NCBI RefSeq assembly: GCF_001999765.1
Contig: NZ_MTIC01000003.1
Coordinates: 62,001 to 126,000 of the forward strand
From: Sinomonas mesophila
Lineage (GTDB): Bacteria; Actinomycetota; Actinomycetes; Actinomycetales; Micrococcaceae
DNA: 64,000 bases
Direction: 5' to 3'
Shown here piece by piece: positions 16,771 to 25,481 of this stretch. The translations under genes and the position numbers were made by a program. Positions within the stretch are counted from its first letter, which is position 1. The number at the start of each line of letters is the position of its first letter. Under the pieces are notes generated by a model, which was given only the letters and a program-made list of their open reading frames with translations, made no database searches and had not been told where the DNA came from.

Positions 16771-18471
16771 TCAGAAGAGTCCGGAGATGCGGCCCTCGTC
16801 GTCGACGTCCATGCGCAGGGCCGCGGGCTCGGCCGGCAGGCCCGGCATCGTCATCGTCTGCCCCGTCACGGCCACGATGAACCCCGCCCCCGTGCGCGGC
16901 CACAGCTCCCGCACGTGCACAATGAAGCCCTTGGGCGCGCCGAGCCTCGAGGGGTCGTCGGTGAACGAGTACTGCGTCTTGGCCATGCACACCGGCAGCG
17001 CGTCCCAGCCGTTCTCCCGGATCTGCCCGAGCTGGCGCAGGGCCTTGTCCGAGAACTCGACGCCGGCCCCGCCGTAGACGTCGCGCACGATCGTGCCGAT
17101 CTTCTCCTCGATCCCCGCCTCGAGGGGGTACAGCTGGCGGCACTGCCCGGGGGTCTCGAGCGCGGTGAGGACCTCGCGCGCGAGGGCGTCCCCGCCGTCG
17201 CCCCCGCCGCCGCGGCCCCACACGTCCGCCACCGCGGCGCGCACGCCCCCCTCCGCGCACCAGCGCAGCACGGCATCGAGCTCCTCTGCGGTGTCCGCGG
17301 CGAAGCGGTTGATGGCCACAACCGGCTCGAGCCCGAAGCGGCGCACGTTGGCCACGTGCCGGGCGAGGTTGGCGAGGCCCCGCCCGAGGGCCTCCACGTT
17401 CGGCGTCCCGAGACGGTCCTTCGGCACGCCGCCATGCATCTTGAGCGCGCGGACCGTCGCGACGAGCACGACGGCGGAGGGCGCCACGTCCGCGCAGCGG
17501 GCCTTGATGTCGATGAACTTCTCGGCGCCGAGGTCCGCGCCGAAGCCGGCCTCGGTCACGACGACCTCGGCGAGGCGGCGCGCCGTCGTCGTCGCGAGGA
17601 CCGAGTTGCAGCCGTGCGCGATGTTCGCGAACGGACCGCCGTGCACGAGGGCCGGCGTGCCGGCGATGGTCTGGACGAGGTTCGGCTTGATCGCGTCCTT
17701 GAGCAGGAGCGCCATGACGCCCGCGGCGCCGAGCTCTCCGGCCGTGACGGGCCGGCGGGCCCAGGTGTAGCCGACCGTGATCCGGCCGAGGCGCTCCTTG
17801 AGGTCCCTGAGCGAGGACGCGAGACAGAACACCGCCATGACCTCGGAGGCGACCGTGATGTCGAACCCGTCCTCACGCGGGACGCCCTGCGCCGGGCCGC
17901 CGAGGCCCACGACGATCTCGCGCAGCGTGCGGTCGTTCATGTCCATGATGCGCTTGACGGCGATCCGCCGCGGGTCGATCCCGAGGGCGTTGCCCTGGAA
18001 GATGTGGTTGTCCACGAGCGCGCACAGGGCGTTGTTCGCGGCCGTGACGGCGTGGAAGTCGCCCGTGAAATGCAGGTTGATGTCCTCCATCGGCAGGACC
18101 TGGGAGCGGCCGCCGCCCGTCGCGCCGCCCTTCATGCCGAGGATCGGGCCGAGGCTCGGTTCGCGCAGGGCGACCATCGTGCGCTTCCCGGCCCGCGCGA
18201 GGGAATCCGCGAGCCCGACCGTGAGGGTCGACTTGCCCTCGCCCGCGGGGGTGGGGGACAGCGCCGAGACGAGGACCACCTGGCCGAGCGTGCCCGCGGG
18301 AGGCAGGCGGCCGACGTCGACCTTCGCCTTGTAGCGGCCGTAGAGCTCGAGCGCGTCGGCGGGGATCCCCGCGGCCGCGCCGACCTCCTCGATGGGGCGG
18401 AGGGTGGCGGCCCGCGCGATCTCGAGATCGCTGGGGGGAGAGGCGCTGGGCGTCGCTGCCGTGGCGGTCAT
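16771..18471 (-). CDS. fhs: Formate--tetrahydrofolate ligase
   Basis: Makes 10-formyl-THF from formate, THF and ATP for purine and fMet synthesis. The 566-aa protein begins [21 protein letters not shown] and has the family's P-loop-like [69 protein letters not shown] and [12 protein letters not shown]. Length is normal. The ATG lies 6 nt after TAGGGT on the minus strand, so the mRNA is probably leaderless. The folate theme returns with 5-FTHF cyclo-ligase at 59112. Confidence 0.96.
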   Translation of the reverse strand: MTATAATPSASPPSDLEIARAATLRPIEEVGAAAGIPADALELYGRYKAKVDVGRLPPAGTLGQVVLVSALSPTPAGEGKSTLTVGLADSLARAGKRTMVALREPSLGPILGMKGGATGGGRSQVLPMEDINLHFTGDFHAVTAANNALCALVDNHIFQGNALGIDPRRIAVKRIMDMNDRTLREIVVGLGGPAQGVPREDGFDITVASEVMAVFCLASSLRDLKERLGRITVGYTWARRPVTAGELGAAGVMALLLKDAIKPNLVQTIAGTPALVHGGPFANIAHGCNSVLATTTARRLAEVVVTEAGFGADLGAEKFIDIKARCADVAPSAVVLVATVRALKMHGGVPKDRLGTPNVEALGRGLANLARHVANVRRFGLEPVVAINRFAADTAEELDAVLRWCAEGGVRAAVADVWGRGGGGDGGDALAREVLTALETPGQCRQLYPLEAGIEEKIGTIVRDVYGGAGVEFSDKALRQLGQIRENGWDALPVCMAKTQYSFTDDPSRLGAPKGFIVHVRELWPRTGAGFIVAVTGQTMTMPGLPAEPAALRMDVDDEGRISGLF

Positions 18472-18533
18472 GCGGCCACCCTACCCCGCGACGCTGAGAC
18501 TGCCCCGACCCGCCCCGTTGAGGGGTTTGCGGG

Positions 18534-19802
18534 TCAGGGGAGCGTTGCCGAGGCGAGGTGTGCCGCGTGCTCGCGCATCGCGGCCCGGTACGCCGCCCGG
18601 GTCGCCTCCGCCGTCTGCTCCCAGCCGAACCGCTCGGCGTAGATCGAGGCCGCGCGGCCCAGGTCGTGCCGGGTCTCCGGGTCATCGTGGAGCTGTTCGA
18701 GCACGGCTGCCCAGTCGGAGGGATCGTGCCCGTCGATGAGGAACCCCGTACGGCCGTCGCACACGGCACGCGTGAGCCCGCCGACCCGGGCTGCGACCAC
18801 CGGCGTCCCGCACGCCTGCGCCTCGAGGGCCACGAGCCCGAACGACTCCGACGCGCTCGGCATCGCCACGGCGTCCGCTGACCGGAACCACTCCGCGAGC
18901 TCCGCCGCCGGCACGGGCGGCAGGCGCCGCACAACGCCGTCGAGCCCCTCCGCCTCCGCGAGCACGTCCAGATCGAGGCCCGCCGAGCCGCTGGGCGCCC
19001 CGACAATGCTCACGCGCAGCGGGATGTCCGGGCGCCGCCGGCGCAGCTCGCCCGCGGCGGCGACGAGCACGTGCGGGCCCTTGAGCCGCTGGATCCTCCC
19101 GGCGAAGAGGACGTGGAATTCGTCCGGGCCCACACCCCGGACGGCGCGGGAGCGGGTCCGGAACGCCGGCCGGAAAACCGACAGGTCCACGCCGGGGGAG
19201 ACGACGTCGACCATGTCCTCGTCCGCATGGTAGTGCCGCACCAGCTCGTCCCGCTCCGCCGGCGTGTTGGCCGTGAGCCGCGCCGACGCGTCCACGAGCC
19301 GCTGCTCGCCGCGCTCGCGGTTGCTCGGCTCGGGGGTGTCGCCGGCGGGCAGGTGCAGGTTCTTGACCCGCGCCATCGTGTGCATCGTGTGCACGAGCGG
19401 GACGCGGAGCTCCCTGGCCACGTCGAGGCCCGCCATCCCTGAGACCCAGTAGTGGGAGTGCACGACGCCGGTCGGGTCGCCTCCCGCGTCCTGCCCGGCG
19501 AGGATGCGGCGCACCACCCCGGCGGCGAACTCCGCCGCGAGCGGGGGCATCTGCTCCTTCGCGAGCCGCCGCCGGGGCCCGGACTCGATGTGGTGGACGA
19601 GCGCCCCCGGCCCCAGCTCGACGGTGTCCGGCTGGGCTGTGTCGGTCGCGCGGGTGTAGACGTCGACGTGCAGTCCCGTCGCGGCGAGGGCCCGGGCGAG
19701 ATGCGAGACGTACACGTTCATGCCCCCGGCGTCGCCGGCCCCAGGCTGCTCGAGGGGGGACGTGTGGAGGGAGATCATCGCCACGCGGTCGAGGTGCTGC
19801 AC
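18534..19802 (-). CDS. mshA: D-inositol 3-phosphate glycosyltransferase MshA
   Basis: First committed step of mycothiol synthesis: transfers GlcNAc from UDP-GlcNAc to 1D-myo-inositol 3-phosphate, the Ino1 product. GT-B fold, GT4 family. The N-terminus has AMISLHTSPLEQPGAGDAGGMNVYVSHLARALA and HSHYWVSG, the C-terminal domain LFAGRIQRLKGPHVLV and PSASESFGLVALEAQACGTPVVAARVGGL. The start is uncertain: GTG 19802 (422 aa, usual length), GTG 19784 or ATG 19778 are all in frame and none has an ideal ribosome site. The frame stays open far upstream but that region is repeats and other genes. Confidence 0.93.
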   Translation of the reverse strand: MQHLDRVAMISLHTSPLEQPGAGDAGGMNVYVSHLARALAATGLHVDVYTRATDTAQPDTVELGPGALVHHIESGPRRRLAKEQMPPLAAEFAAGVVRRILAGQDAGGDPTGVVHSHYWVSGMAGLDVARELRVPLVHTMHTMARVKNLHLPAGDTPEPSNRERGEQRLVDASARLTANTPAERDELVRHYHADEDMVDVVSPGVDLSVFRPAFRTRSRAVRGVGPDEFHVLFAGRIQRLKGPHVLVAAAGELRRRRPDIPLRVSIVGAPSGSAGLDLDVLAEAEGLDGVVRRLPPVPAAELAEWFRSADAVAMPSASESFGLVALEAQACGTPVVAARVGGLTRAVCDGRTGFLIDGHDPSDWAAVLEQLHDDPETRHDLGRAASIYAERFGWEQTAEATRAAYRAAMREHAAHLASATLP

Positions 19803-19826
19803 CCTTACAAGGCTACGGGTCCCGCG

Positions 19827-19910
19827 GAGGTGACCCCGCATCGCAGGGAGGTGACCCCGCATCGTAGGGAGGTGACCCCGCATCGCAGGGAGGTGACCCC
19901 GCATCGGGGT
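19827..19910 (+). repeat. 21-bp tandem repeat, 4 units
   Basis: Four near-identical units of GAGGTGACCCCGCATCGCAG + G, exactly 21 bp apart, just upstream of mshA (which runs away from it) and in the 273-bp gap before the gene at 20076. Apart from this array and a CGCCGTCGTGCGCC motif at 19936, nothing else was recognised in the gap. Confidence 0.93.
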
Positions 19911-20075
19911 GGGCAGGCTGCGGCACCCGGCCCGGCGCCGTCGTGCGCCATGCCTGCGCCACTCCTTGTGCGACCTCCGGTCCGGGCTTACCTTTGCCGC
20001 GGAGCCCGCCGTGCCGCGCGCGGCCGGCGCTGGACAGCCGTCCGGCTCCGCGAGACCCCAGCGCAGGAGCACCCC

Positions 20076-20831
20076 ATGACCAATCTCGAACGCCTCCAGG
20101 CGGGCTTCAAGGCTGCCTTCATCGACCGGGACTTCGACGCCGTCGACGAGTACTGGGCCGAGGACTACATTCAGCACTCGACCTTCGCCGCGGACGGCCG
20201 CGACGGCTTGAAGCAGGCCATCGCGCAGATCGGCGACGGGTTCTCGTACACCCCCGCCCGGGCCATCGAGGATGGCGACTTCGTGGCCCTGCACGGGATC
20301 TACACGGGGTTCGGCCCGGACCCGCTCGTCGCCTTCGACCTCATGCGGGTGGTCGACGGGAAGAACGCCGAGCACTGGGACGCCCTGACGCCCGTCGTGG
20401 CCCGGACGGCGAGCGGCCGCTCGCAGACTGACGGGCCGACGTCCATCGAGGACCTCGACCGCACGGAGGAGAACAAGGAGCGCGTCAGGGAGTTCGTCGA
20501 GAAGGTCCTGGTCGGGGCGGACTACGCGGCCCTCGCGGACTACATCTCGACCGAGCAGTACGACCAGCACAACCCCTTCGTCGCCGACGGCCTGGACGGG
20601 CTCGGCCGCGCCGTTGCGGCCATGGCCGCGGACGGCCGGGCGCTCGTGTACAAGAAGGTGCACCACATTGTGGGTCAGGGGAACTTTGTGCTGGCCGTCT
20701 CGGAGGGCGAGTTCGGCGGACCCGTGGCCTTCTGGGACCTGTGGCGCCTCAAGGACGGCAAGCTCGTGGAGCACTGGGACGTGGTCCAGCCGATCCCGGA
20801 GAAGCTCCCGCATGGCAATGGGGTGTTCTGA
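20076..20831 (+). CDS. Two-domain SnoaL/NTF2-like protein
   Basis: 251-aa protein with two SnoaL-like cone folds in tandem. Domain 1 (about 1-115): NLERLQAGFKAAFIDRDFDAVDEYWAEDYIQHSTFAADGRDGL to AFDLMRVVDGKNAEHWDALTPV. Domain 2 (about 130-245): NKERVREFVEKVLVGADYAALADYISTEQYDQHNPFVADGLDGL to AFWDLWRLKDGKLVEHWDVVQPIPE. The repeated YxQHNxxxxDGxDGL and FDxxRxxDGKxxEHWD motifs show internal duplication. Relatives act as isomerases, cyclases or unknown; no function is assigned. The ATG follows CAGGAG by 7 nt. Confidence 0.85.
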   Translation: MTNLERLQAGFKAAFIDRDFDAVDEYWAEDYIQHSTFAADGRDGLKQAIAQIGDGFSYTPARAIEDGDFVALHGIYTGFGPDPLVAFDLMRVVDGKNAEHWDALTPVVARTASGRSQTDGPTSIEDLDRTEENKERVREFVEKVLVGADYAALADYISTEQYDQHNPFVADGLDGLGRAVAAMAADGRALVYKKVHHIVGQGNFVLAVSEGEFGGPVAFWDLWRLKDGKLVEHWDVVQPIPEKLPHGNGVF

Positions 20832-20837
20832 GCGGCC

Positions 20838-20902
20838 GAGGTGACCCCGGATCGCAGGGAGGTGACCGGCGGATCGCAGGGAGGTGACCCCGGGTCGTGG
20901 GG
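20838..20902 (+). repeat. 21-bp tandem repeat, 3 units
   Basis: Three GAGGTGACC units (the middle one GAGGTGACCGGCGGATCG, 22 bp), beginning 7 nt after the stop of the SnoaL-like gene. Confidence 0.88.
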
Positions 20903-20908
20903 ACGCGC

Positions 20909-20935
20909 ACGACGGCGGCGACCCGGCGCCGTCGT
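20909..20935. repeat. ACGACGGCG / CGCCGTCGT hairpin
   Basis: 9-bp stem with a 9-nt loop next to the 21-bp array. Same hairpin end sequence as at 14265, 40477 and 44764. Probable terminator of the SnoaL-like gene. Confidence 0.65.
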
Positions 20936-20936
20936 A

Positions 20937-20958
20937 CGCCCCGAGTAGACTCGGGGCG
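20937..20958 (+). promoter_or_regulatory. Leaderless promoter and palindrome of alr
   Basis: The -10 hexamer TAGACT (20946-20951) lies 6 nt before the alr GTG, so transcription should start at the codon itself. The hexamer overlaps the centre of a perfect palindrome CGCCCCGAG-TAGA-CTCGGGGCG, which could be an operator. Confidence 0.55.
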
Positions 20959-22136
20959 TGACTTCCGAACCCACCACGGCCTCCTCCAGCGTGCCCACGT
21001 CGCGGCTGCCCGAGCGCGCCGCCGTCGTCGACCTCGACGCGATCCGGCACAACATCGGCGTGCTGCGGAAGGTCGCGGAGCCGGCGCGGGTCATGGCGGT
21101 GGTCAAGGCGGACGGCTACGGGCACGGCGCCGTGCCGGTCGCGCGGGCGGCGCTCGAGGCCGGGGCGTCGTGGCTCGGGGTGGCGCACATCAGCGAGGCC
21201 CTTGGCCTGCGCGCGGCCGGTATCGACGCGCCGATCCTCGCGTGGCTGCACACTCCGGACTCGAACTTCTCGGCGGCGGTCGCGGCGGGGATCGACCTGG
21301 GCTGCTCGGGCTGGGAGCTCGAGCGGATCGTGGCGGCCGCGCGCGAGCAGGAGCGTCCCGCTCGGGTCCACCTCAAGATCGACACGGGCCTGGGCCGCAA
21401 CGGCGCGACCCCCGACCGCTGGGACTCGCTCGTGGGCGAGGCCGTCGAGCACCAGGACGAGGGGCTCCTGCGCGTCGTCGGCGTCTTCAGCCACCTCGCC
21501 GTGGCGGACGAGCCCTCCCGCCCCGAGACCGACACCCAGCTCGGGGCGTTCCGCGAGGCGATCGCGCTCGCCGAGGACGCCGGCTGCGACCTCGAGGTGC
21601 GGCACATCGCCAACTCGCCCGCGATCTTCTCCCGCCCCGACGCGCACTTCGACCTCGTCCGCGCGGGCGTCTCGGTCTACGGCCTCTCGCCCTTCGAGGA
21701 GCAGTCCTCGGCGGACCTCGGCCTGCGCCCCGCGATGACCGTGCGGGCGACCCTCTCCCAGGTCAAGCGCGTCCCCGACCGCCAAGGGGTGAGCTACGGG
21801 CTGCTCTACCGCACCCGCGGCGCCTCGACCCTGGGCCTCGTGCCGCTCGGCTACGCCGACGGCGTGCCGCGCACGTCCGAGGCCGGGCCCGTGCGGATCG
21901 CGGGGGAGACGTACCCGGTCGTGGGGCGGGTTGCGATGGACCAGATCGTCGTCGACCTCGGCCCTGGCGCCGACCCCGACGCGCTCGCGGGCGCCGAGGC
22001 CGTGCTCTTCGGCTCGGGTGACGACGGCGGTCCCACCGCCGACGACTGGGCGCGCGCCGCCGGCACCATCAACTACGAGATCGTCACGCGGATCAGCCCG
22101 CGCGTGCCGCGGGTCTACATCGGGGAGGGCGCGTGA
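20958..22136 (+). CDS. alr: Alanine racemase
   Basis: PLP enzyme giving D-alanine for peptidoglycan. The 392-aa protein has an N-terminal barrel with PLP lysine K50 in VVKADGYGHG and a C-terminal beta domain with catalytic Y280 in VSYGLLYRT. Other motifs: VDLDAIRHNIGVL, HLKIDTGLGRNG, SPAIF, VRAGVSVYGLSP, PLGYADGVPR and RVAMDQIVVDLG. The GTG is supported by a leaderless -10 element. Its TGA overlaps the tsaE start (GTGA), so it heads the alr-tsaE-tsaB-rimI-tsaD operon. Confidence 0.96.
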   Translation: MTSEPTTASSSVPTSRLPERAAVVDLDAIRHNIGVLRKVAEPARVMAVVKADGYGHGAVPVARAALEAGASWLGVAHISEALGLRAAGIDAPILAWLHTPDSNFSAAVAAGIDLGCSGWELERIVAAAREQERPARVHLKIDTGLGRNGATPDRWDSLVGEAVEHQDEGLLRVVGVFSHLAVADEPSRPETDTQLGAFREAIALAEDAGCDLEVRHIANSPAIFSRPDAHFDLVRAGVSVYGLSPFEEQSSADLGLRPAMTVRATLSQVKRVPDRQGVSYGLLYRTRGASTLGLVPLGYADGVPRTSEAGPVRIAGETYPVVGRVAMDQIVVDLGPGADPDALAGAEAVLFGSGDDGGPTADDWARAAGTINYEIVTRISPRVPRVYIGEGA

Positions 22137-22885
22137 GCGGCGGCCCCGGCCCGGTGCCCGCGGCGCCCGGCGGCTTCGCGTGGGAGATCGCCTTCGCGCC
22201 GGCGACGGCGGAGCAGACCCACGCGATCGGCGCGGCGCTCGCGGGGGTGCTCCGCGCGGGTGACCTCCTCGTGCTCACCGGGGAGCTCGGCGCGGGCAAG
22301 ACGACGCTCACCCAGGGCCTCGGCGAGGGCCTCGGCGTGCGGGCGGGGATCATCTCCCCGACGTTCGTGCTCGTGCGGATCCACCCGAACCTGCCCGACG
22401 GGCCGCGACCCGGCGGACCGGACCTCGTGCACGTCGACGCGTACCGGCTCTCCGGGGCCGGGGAGGTCGACGACCTCGACCTCGAGAACTGGGCAGACAC
22501 CGCCGTGACGGTCGTCGAGTGGGGCCGCGGGCGGGTCGAGCACCTCGCCGAGAGCTGGCTCGACATCGAGCTGCGCCGCCCCGGTGCCCCGGCGCCCGCG
22601 CCCTCGGCCGGGATGGGCCCGCTCGACTTCGACACCGAGGATGACGACGAGCCCCGCCTCATCGTCGTCCGCGCCTTCGGCCCCCGCTGGGCCGCGCACC
22701 CCGAGGTGCACTGGCCCGCCGTCGAGCGCGTCGGCGCCCCTGGGCTCCACGCACCGACGGGCCCCGCCGAGATGGGGTCCCGGGACCGCGAGATGGGGTC
22801 TGGGGACGCCGAAATGGGGTCCCCGGACCGCGAGATGGGGTCCCACGGCGTACACGCCGCCCCGACGAAGGAGGAGGCTCCGTGA
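22133..22885 (+). CDS. tsaE: tRNA t6A ATPase TsaE, with repetitive tail
   Basis: ATPase of the TsaB-TsaD-TsaE complex that makes the t6A37 modification of ANN-decoding tRNAs. Walker A is GELGAGKTTLTQGLGEGLG, then SPTFVLVRIHP, LVHVDAYRL and VTVVEWGRG. At 250 aa it is long for TsaE. From about residue 213 the tail is EMGSRDR-EMGSGDA-EMGSPDR-EMGSHGV, four heptads encoded by a 21-nt tandem repeat. This tail is probably disordered and not part of the enzyme fold. The GTG overlaps the alr stop and the TGA overlaps the tsaB GTG. Confidence 0.93.
   Translation: MSGGPGPVPAAPGGFAWEIAFAPATAEQTHAIGAALAGVLRAGDLLVLTGELGAGKTTLTQGLGEGLGVRAGIISPTFVLVRIHPNLPDGPRPGGPDLVHVDAYRLSGAGEVDDLDLENWADTAVTVVEWGRGRVEHLAESWLDIELRRPGAPAPAPSAGMGPLDFDTEDDDEPRLIVVRAFGPRWAAHPEVHWPAVERVGAPGLHAPTGPAEMGSRDREMGSGDAEMGSPDREMGSHGVHAAPTKEEAP
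22769..22852 (+). repeat. In-frame 21-nt repeat inside tsaE, 4 units
   Basis: Four exact 21-nt units beginning GAGATGGGGTC (22769, 22790, 22811, 22832). The period and the GGGGTC core match the reverse complement of the intergenic 21-bp family. Because 21 is a multiple of 3, the reading frame is kept. Confidence 0.9.
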
Positions 22886-23685
22886 TCATCCTCGCCATCG
22901 ACACGTCCGCGATCGCGTCCGCGGCGCTCATCCGCTCCCATGAGACGACCGACGGCGACCCCGGCGCTCCCAACGATGCCGCCGTTCTCGCCTCCTTCGC
23001 GACCGAGGACACGAAGTCCCACGCAGAGGTCCTCGCCCCGGGAATCCGCGCGCTCCTCGCCGAGCAGGAGCTCGCGCCAGGCGAGATCGAGCGCATCGTC
23101 GTGGGCATCGGCCCCGGTCCGTTCACCGGCCTGCGCTCCGGCATCGCCACGGCGCGCGCCCTTGCGTTCGCGTGGGACGTCCCGCTGCACGGGGTCATGA
23201 GCCTCGACGCCCTCGCGTGGGACGTCCTCGCCGCGGGCGTCCCGGACGACGGCGCCGGCGCGCCGGGCGCCGACGGTGCGGCCCCGCCGTCGTCCGCGCC
23301 GCCGTCGTCCGTGCCGCCGGAATTCGGCGCCCCGGAATTCGGCGCGCGCGACTTCGCCATCGCGACCGACGCCCGCCGCAAGGAGCTCTACTGGGCGCGC
23401 TACGGCGCCGACGGGGTGCTCCGCGACGGCCCGCACGTCACGCCCCCTGGCGGGCTCCCCGCGGTGCCGGTCTACGGGGCCGGCGCCGGGATCTACCCCG
23501 AGCAGCTCGCCGACGCCGGGGCGACTTGCGTGCACGCCTTCGACGCGGCCCAGCCCACCGCGGCCTCGCTCGGCCTCGTCGCTGCCGCGCGCATCGCCAG
23601 GGGGCTGCCGCTCGCGGACACGACGCCCCTGTACCTGCGCGAATCCGACGCCCAGGTCCCCGGCCCGCGGAAGCGCGCCCTGTGA
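22882..23685 (+). CDS. tsaB: tRNA t6A protein TsaB
   Basis: Non-catalytic scaffold of the t6A complex, an ASKHA-fold partner of TsaD. The 267-aa protein starts [16 protein letters not shown]; [16 protein letters not shown] and [31 protein letters not shown] are the family motifs. About residues 110-155 hold an Ala/Pro/Ser/Gly-rich insertion absent from most homologues, encoded by two short tandem repeats at 23284-23346. GTG start overlaps the end of tsaE; the TGA overlaps rimI. Confidence 0.93.
   Translation: MIILAIDTSAIASAALIRSHETTDGDPGAPNDAAVLASFATEDTKSHAEVLAPGIRALLAEQELAPGEIERIVVGIGPGPFTGLRSGIATARALAFAWDVPLHGVMSLDALAWDVLAAGVPDDGAGAPGADGAAPPSSAPPSSVPPEFGAPEFGARDFAIATDARRKELYWARYGADGVLRDGPHVTPPGGLPAVPVYGAGAGIYPEQLADAGATCVHAFDAAQPTAASLGLVAAARIARGLPLADTTPLYLRESDAQVPGPRKRAL
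23284..23346 (+). repeat. Two 15-bp tandem duplications inside tsaB
   Basis: CCGCCGTCGTCCGCG-like 15-mer twice (23284-23298, 23299-23313), then CCGGAATTCGGCGCC-like 15-mer twice (23317-23331, 23332-23346). The first contains the GCCGTCGTC motif also seen in intergenic hairpins. They encode the TsaB linker insertion. Confidence 0.85.
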
Positions 23686-24221
23686 GCGGCGAGGCCGCGC
23701 GTGCTGGCCTGCCGGCCGGGGTCGTGCTCCGCGAGATGGCCGAGGCGGACGTGCCCGAGGTGCACGCGCTCGAGCGGCTGCTCTTCCCGGCGGATGCCTG
23801 GCCCGAGCAGATGTTCCGCGACGAGCTCGCCCAGGCCCAGACGCGCCGGTACTGGGTCGCCGAGCACCGCACTCCCTCCGGGACGAGGATCATCGCGTAC
23901 GCGGGGCTCATGTGCGTGCCGCCGATCGCCGACGTGCAGACGATCGCCGTCGTGCCAGACTTCGAGGGCCGCGGGCTCGGCTCGGCGCTCCTGACCGGGC
24001 TCATCGACGAGGCGCGGCGGCGCGGCGCCGCCGACGTCCTGCTCGAGGTCCGCGCCGACAACCCGCGCGCGCAGGCGCTCTACCGGCGCTTCGGCTTCGT
24101 CCAGATCCACACGCGCCGGCGGTACTACCGCGACGGCGTCGACGCGCTCATCATGCAGCTGCCGATCGCCCCCGCGGGGGCGGCCGAGGCCGGCGACGCC
24201 GGGGAAGGGGAGACCGAATGA
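23682..24221 (+). CDS. rimI: Ribosomal protein S18 alanine N-acetyltransferase RimI
   Basis: GNAT enzyme that acetylates the S18 N-terminus in E. coli. 179 aa from the GTG at 23682: [36 protein letters not shown], acetyl-CoA motif [29 protein letters not shown], and [29 protein letters not shown]. The start overlaps the tsaB stop (GTGA) and the end overlaps tsaD (ATGA). The position between tsaB and tsaD is conserved in actinobacteria. Confidence 0.92.
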   Translation: MSGEAARAGLPAGVVLREMAEADVPEVHALERLLFPADAWPEQMFRDELAQAQTRRYWVAEHRTPSGTRIIAYAGLMCVPPIADVQTIAVVPDFEGRGLGSALLTGLIDEARRRGAADVLLEVRADNPRAQALYRRFGFVQIHTRRRYYRDGVDALIMQLPIAPAGAAEAGDAGEGETE

Positions 24222-25297
24222 ACCGCGAGGCACCGCTCGTCCTGGGGATCGAGTCCTCGTGCGACGAGACCGGCGTCGGCGTCGTCCGCGGCACGCGCCT
24301 GCTCGCCAACACCGTCTCCTCCTCGATGGACGAGCACGTGCGCTTCGGCGGCGTCATCCCCGAGATCGCCTCGCGCGCGCACCTCGACGCGGTCGTCCCG
24401 ACCCTGCGCGAGGCCCTCGACACCGCCGGCGTGACCCTCGACGAGGTCGACGCGATCGCCGTGACCTCCGGCCCCGGGCTCGCCGGGGCGCTCATGGTCG
24501 GCGTGTGCGCCGCCAAGGCCCTCGCCGTCGCGACCGGCAAGCCGCTGTTCGCCGTCAACCACCTCGTGGCGCACGTCGGCGTCGGGCTGCTGGACGACGG
24601 CGTGTACGGCGGCGCGCTGCCGGCCGGCCTCGGGGCGCTGCTCGTCTCGGGCGGGCACACCGAGGTGCTGCGGGTGCGGAACATCGCCCGGGACGTCGAG
24701 CTGCTCGGCTCGACGATCGACGACGCGGCGGGGGAGGCCTACGACAAGGTCGCCCGGCTGCTCGGGCTCGGCTACCCGGGCGGGCCGGCGATCGACGGGA
24801 TCGCGCGCGAGGGCGACGCACACGCCGTGCGCTTCCCGCGTGGGCTCACGCAGCCCAAGTACATGGGCACGGCCGAGGACCCGGGCCCGCACCGCTACGA
24901 CTGGTCCTTCTCGGGGCTCAAGACGGCGGTGGCCCGGTGCGTCGAGCAGTTCGAGGCCGCGGGGCAGCCCGTCCCGGTCGCGGACATCGCGGCGTCGTTC
25001 CAGGAGGCCGTCGTGGACGTCATCACGTCCAAGGCCATCCTGGCCTGCCGCGAGCAGGGCATCCGGAACCTGCTCCTCGGCGGGGGCGTCGCGGCCAACT
25101 CGAGGCTGCGGGAGGTCACGGCCGCACGCTGCGAGTCCGCGGGGATCTCCCTGGCCGTGCCGCAGTTCTCGCTCTGCACCGACAACGGGGCGATGGTCGC
25201 GGCCCTCGCGGCGCGGGTCATCATGGACGGCGGGGAGCCGAGCGACCTGGGCTTCGCGCCCGAGTCGTCGCTGCCCGTGACGTCGGTGACGGCGTAG
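24218..25297 (+). CDS. tsaD: tRNA N6-threonylcarbamoyladenosine transferase TsaD
   Basis: Transfers the threonylcarbamoyl group to A37 of tRNA. 359 aa: [43 protein letters not shown], metal-binding [43 protein letters not shown] and the C-terminal [14 protein letters not shown] and [10 protein letters not shown]. The ATG overlaps the RimI stop. Last gene of the operon; palindrome Q copy 1 begins 18 nt after its stop. Confidence 0.97.
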   Translation: MNREAPLVLGIESSCDETGVGVVRGTRLLANTVSSSMDEHVRFGGVIPEIASRAHLDAVVPTLREALDTAGVTLDEVDAIAVTSGPGLAGALMVGVCAAKALAVATGKPLFAVNHLVAHVGVGLLDDGVYGGALPAGLGALLVSGGHTEVLRVRNIARDVELLGSTIDDAAGEAYDKVARLLGLGYPGGPAIDGIAREGDAHAVRFPRGLTQPKYMGTAEDPGPHRYDWSFSGLKTAVARCVEQFEAAGQPVPVADIAASFQEAVVDVITSKAILACREQGIRNLLLGGGVAANSRLREVTAARCESAGISLAVPQFSLCTDNGAMVAALAARVIMDGGEPSDLGFAPESSLPVTSVTA

Positions 25298-25315
25298 GGG
25301 GCCGCCGGGCCAGCG

Positions 25316-25393
25316 CGTCAGAAACTGCACAAGTCAGCACCATTTAGCCGCCGCGGCGGCGGTCGGGCGCGCTGAGTTGTGCAGTTTCTGACG
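25316..25393. repeat. Palindromic element Q, copy 1
   Basis: Inverted arms CGTCAGAAACTGCACAA + GTCAGC (25316-25338) and its near-perfect complement (25371-25393, one mismatch), with a 32-nt GC-rich loop. It lies between tsaD and nuclease gene B. Copy 2 crosses the end of gene B. Confidence 0.95.
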
Positions 25394-25422
25394 TCCCGCC
25401 TCGGAATCTGGCCCCGACGGGG

Positions 25423-25431
25423 TTATCCACA
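25423..25431 (+). promoter_or_regulatory. Perfect DnaA-box 9-mer TTATCCACA
   Basis: Same 9-mer as at 14171, here 50 nt upstream of nuclease gene B and 29 nt from palindrome Q copy 1. Confidence 0.6.
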
Positions 25432-25481
25432 GGTGGCGCCATGACGCCCATTCCACGGGGGAGCCCGGGCAGCATGGGAAT

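Noticed and set aside
18534-21785. A single 1083-aa minus-strand gene containing mshA
   Set aside because: The open frame upstream of mshA runs through repeats and antisense to the SnoaL-like and alr genes; GC-rich DNA often gives such long open frames.
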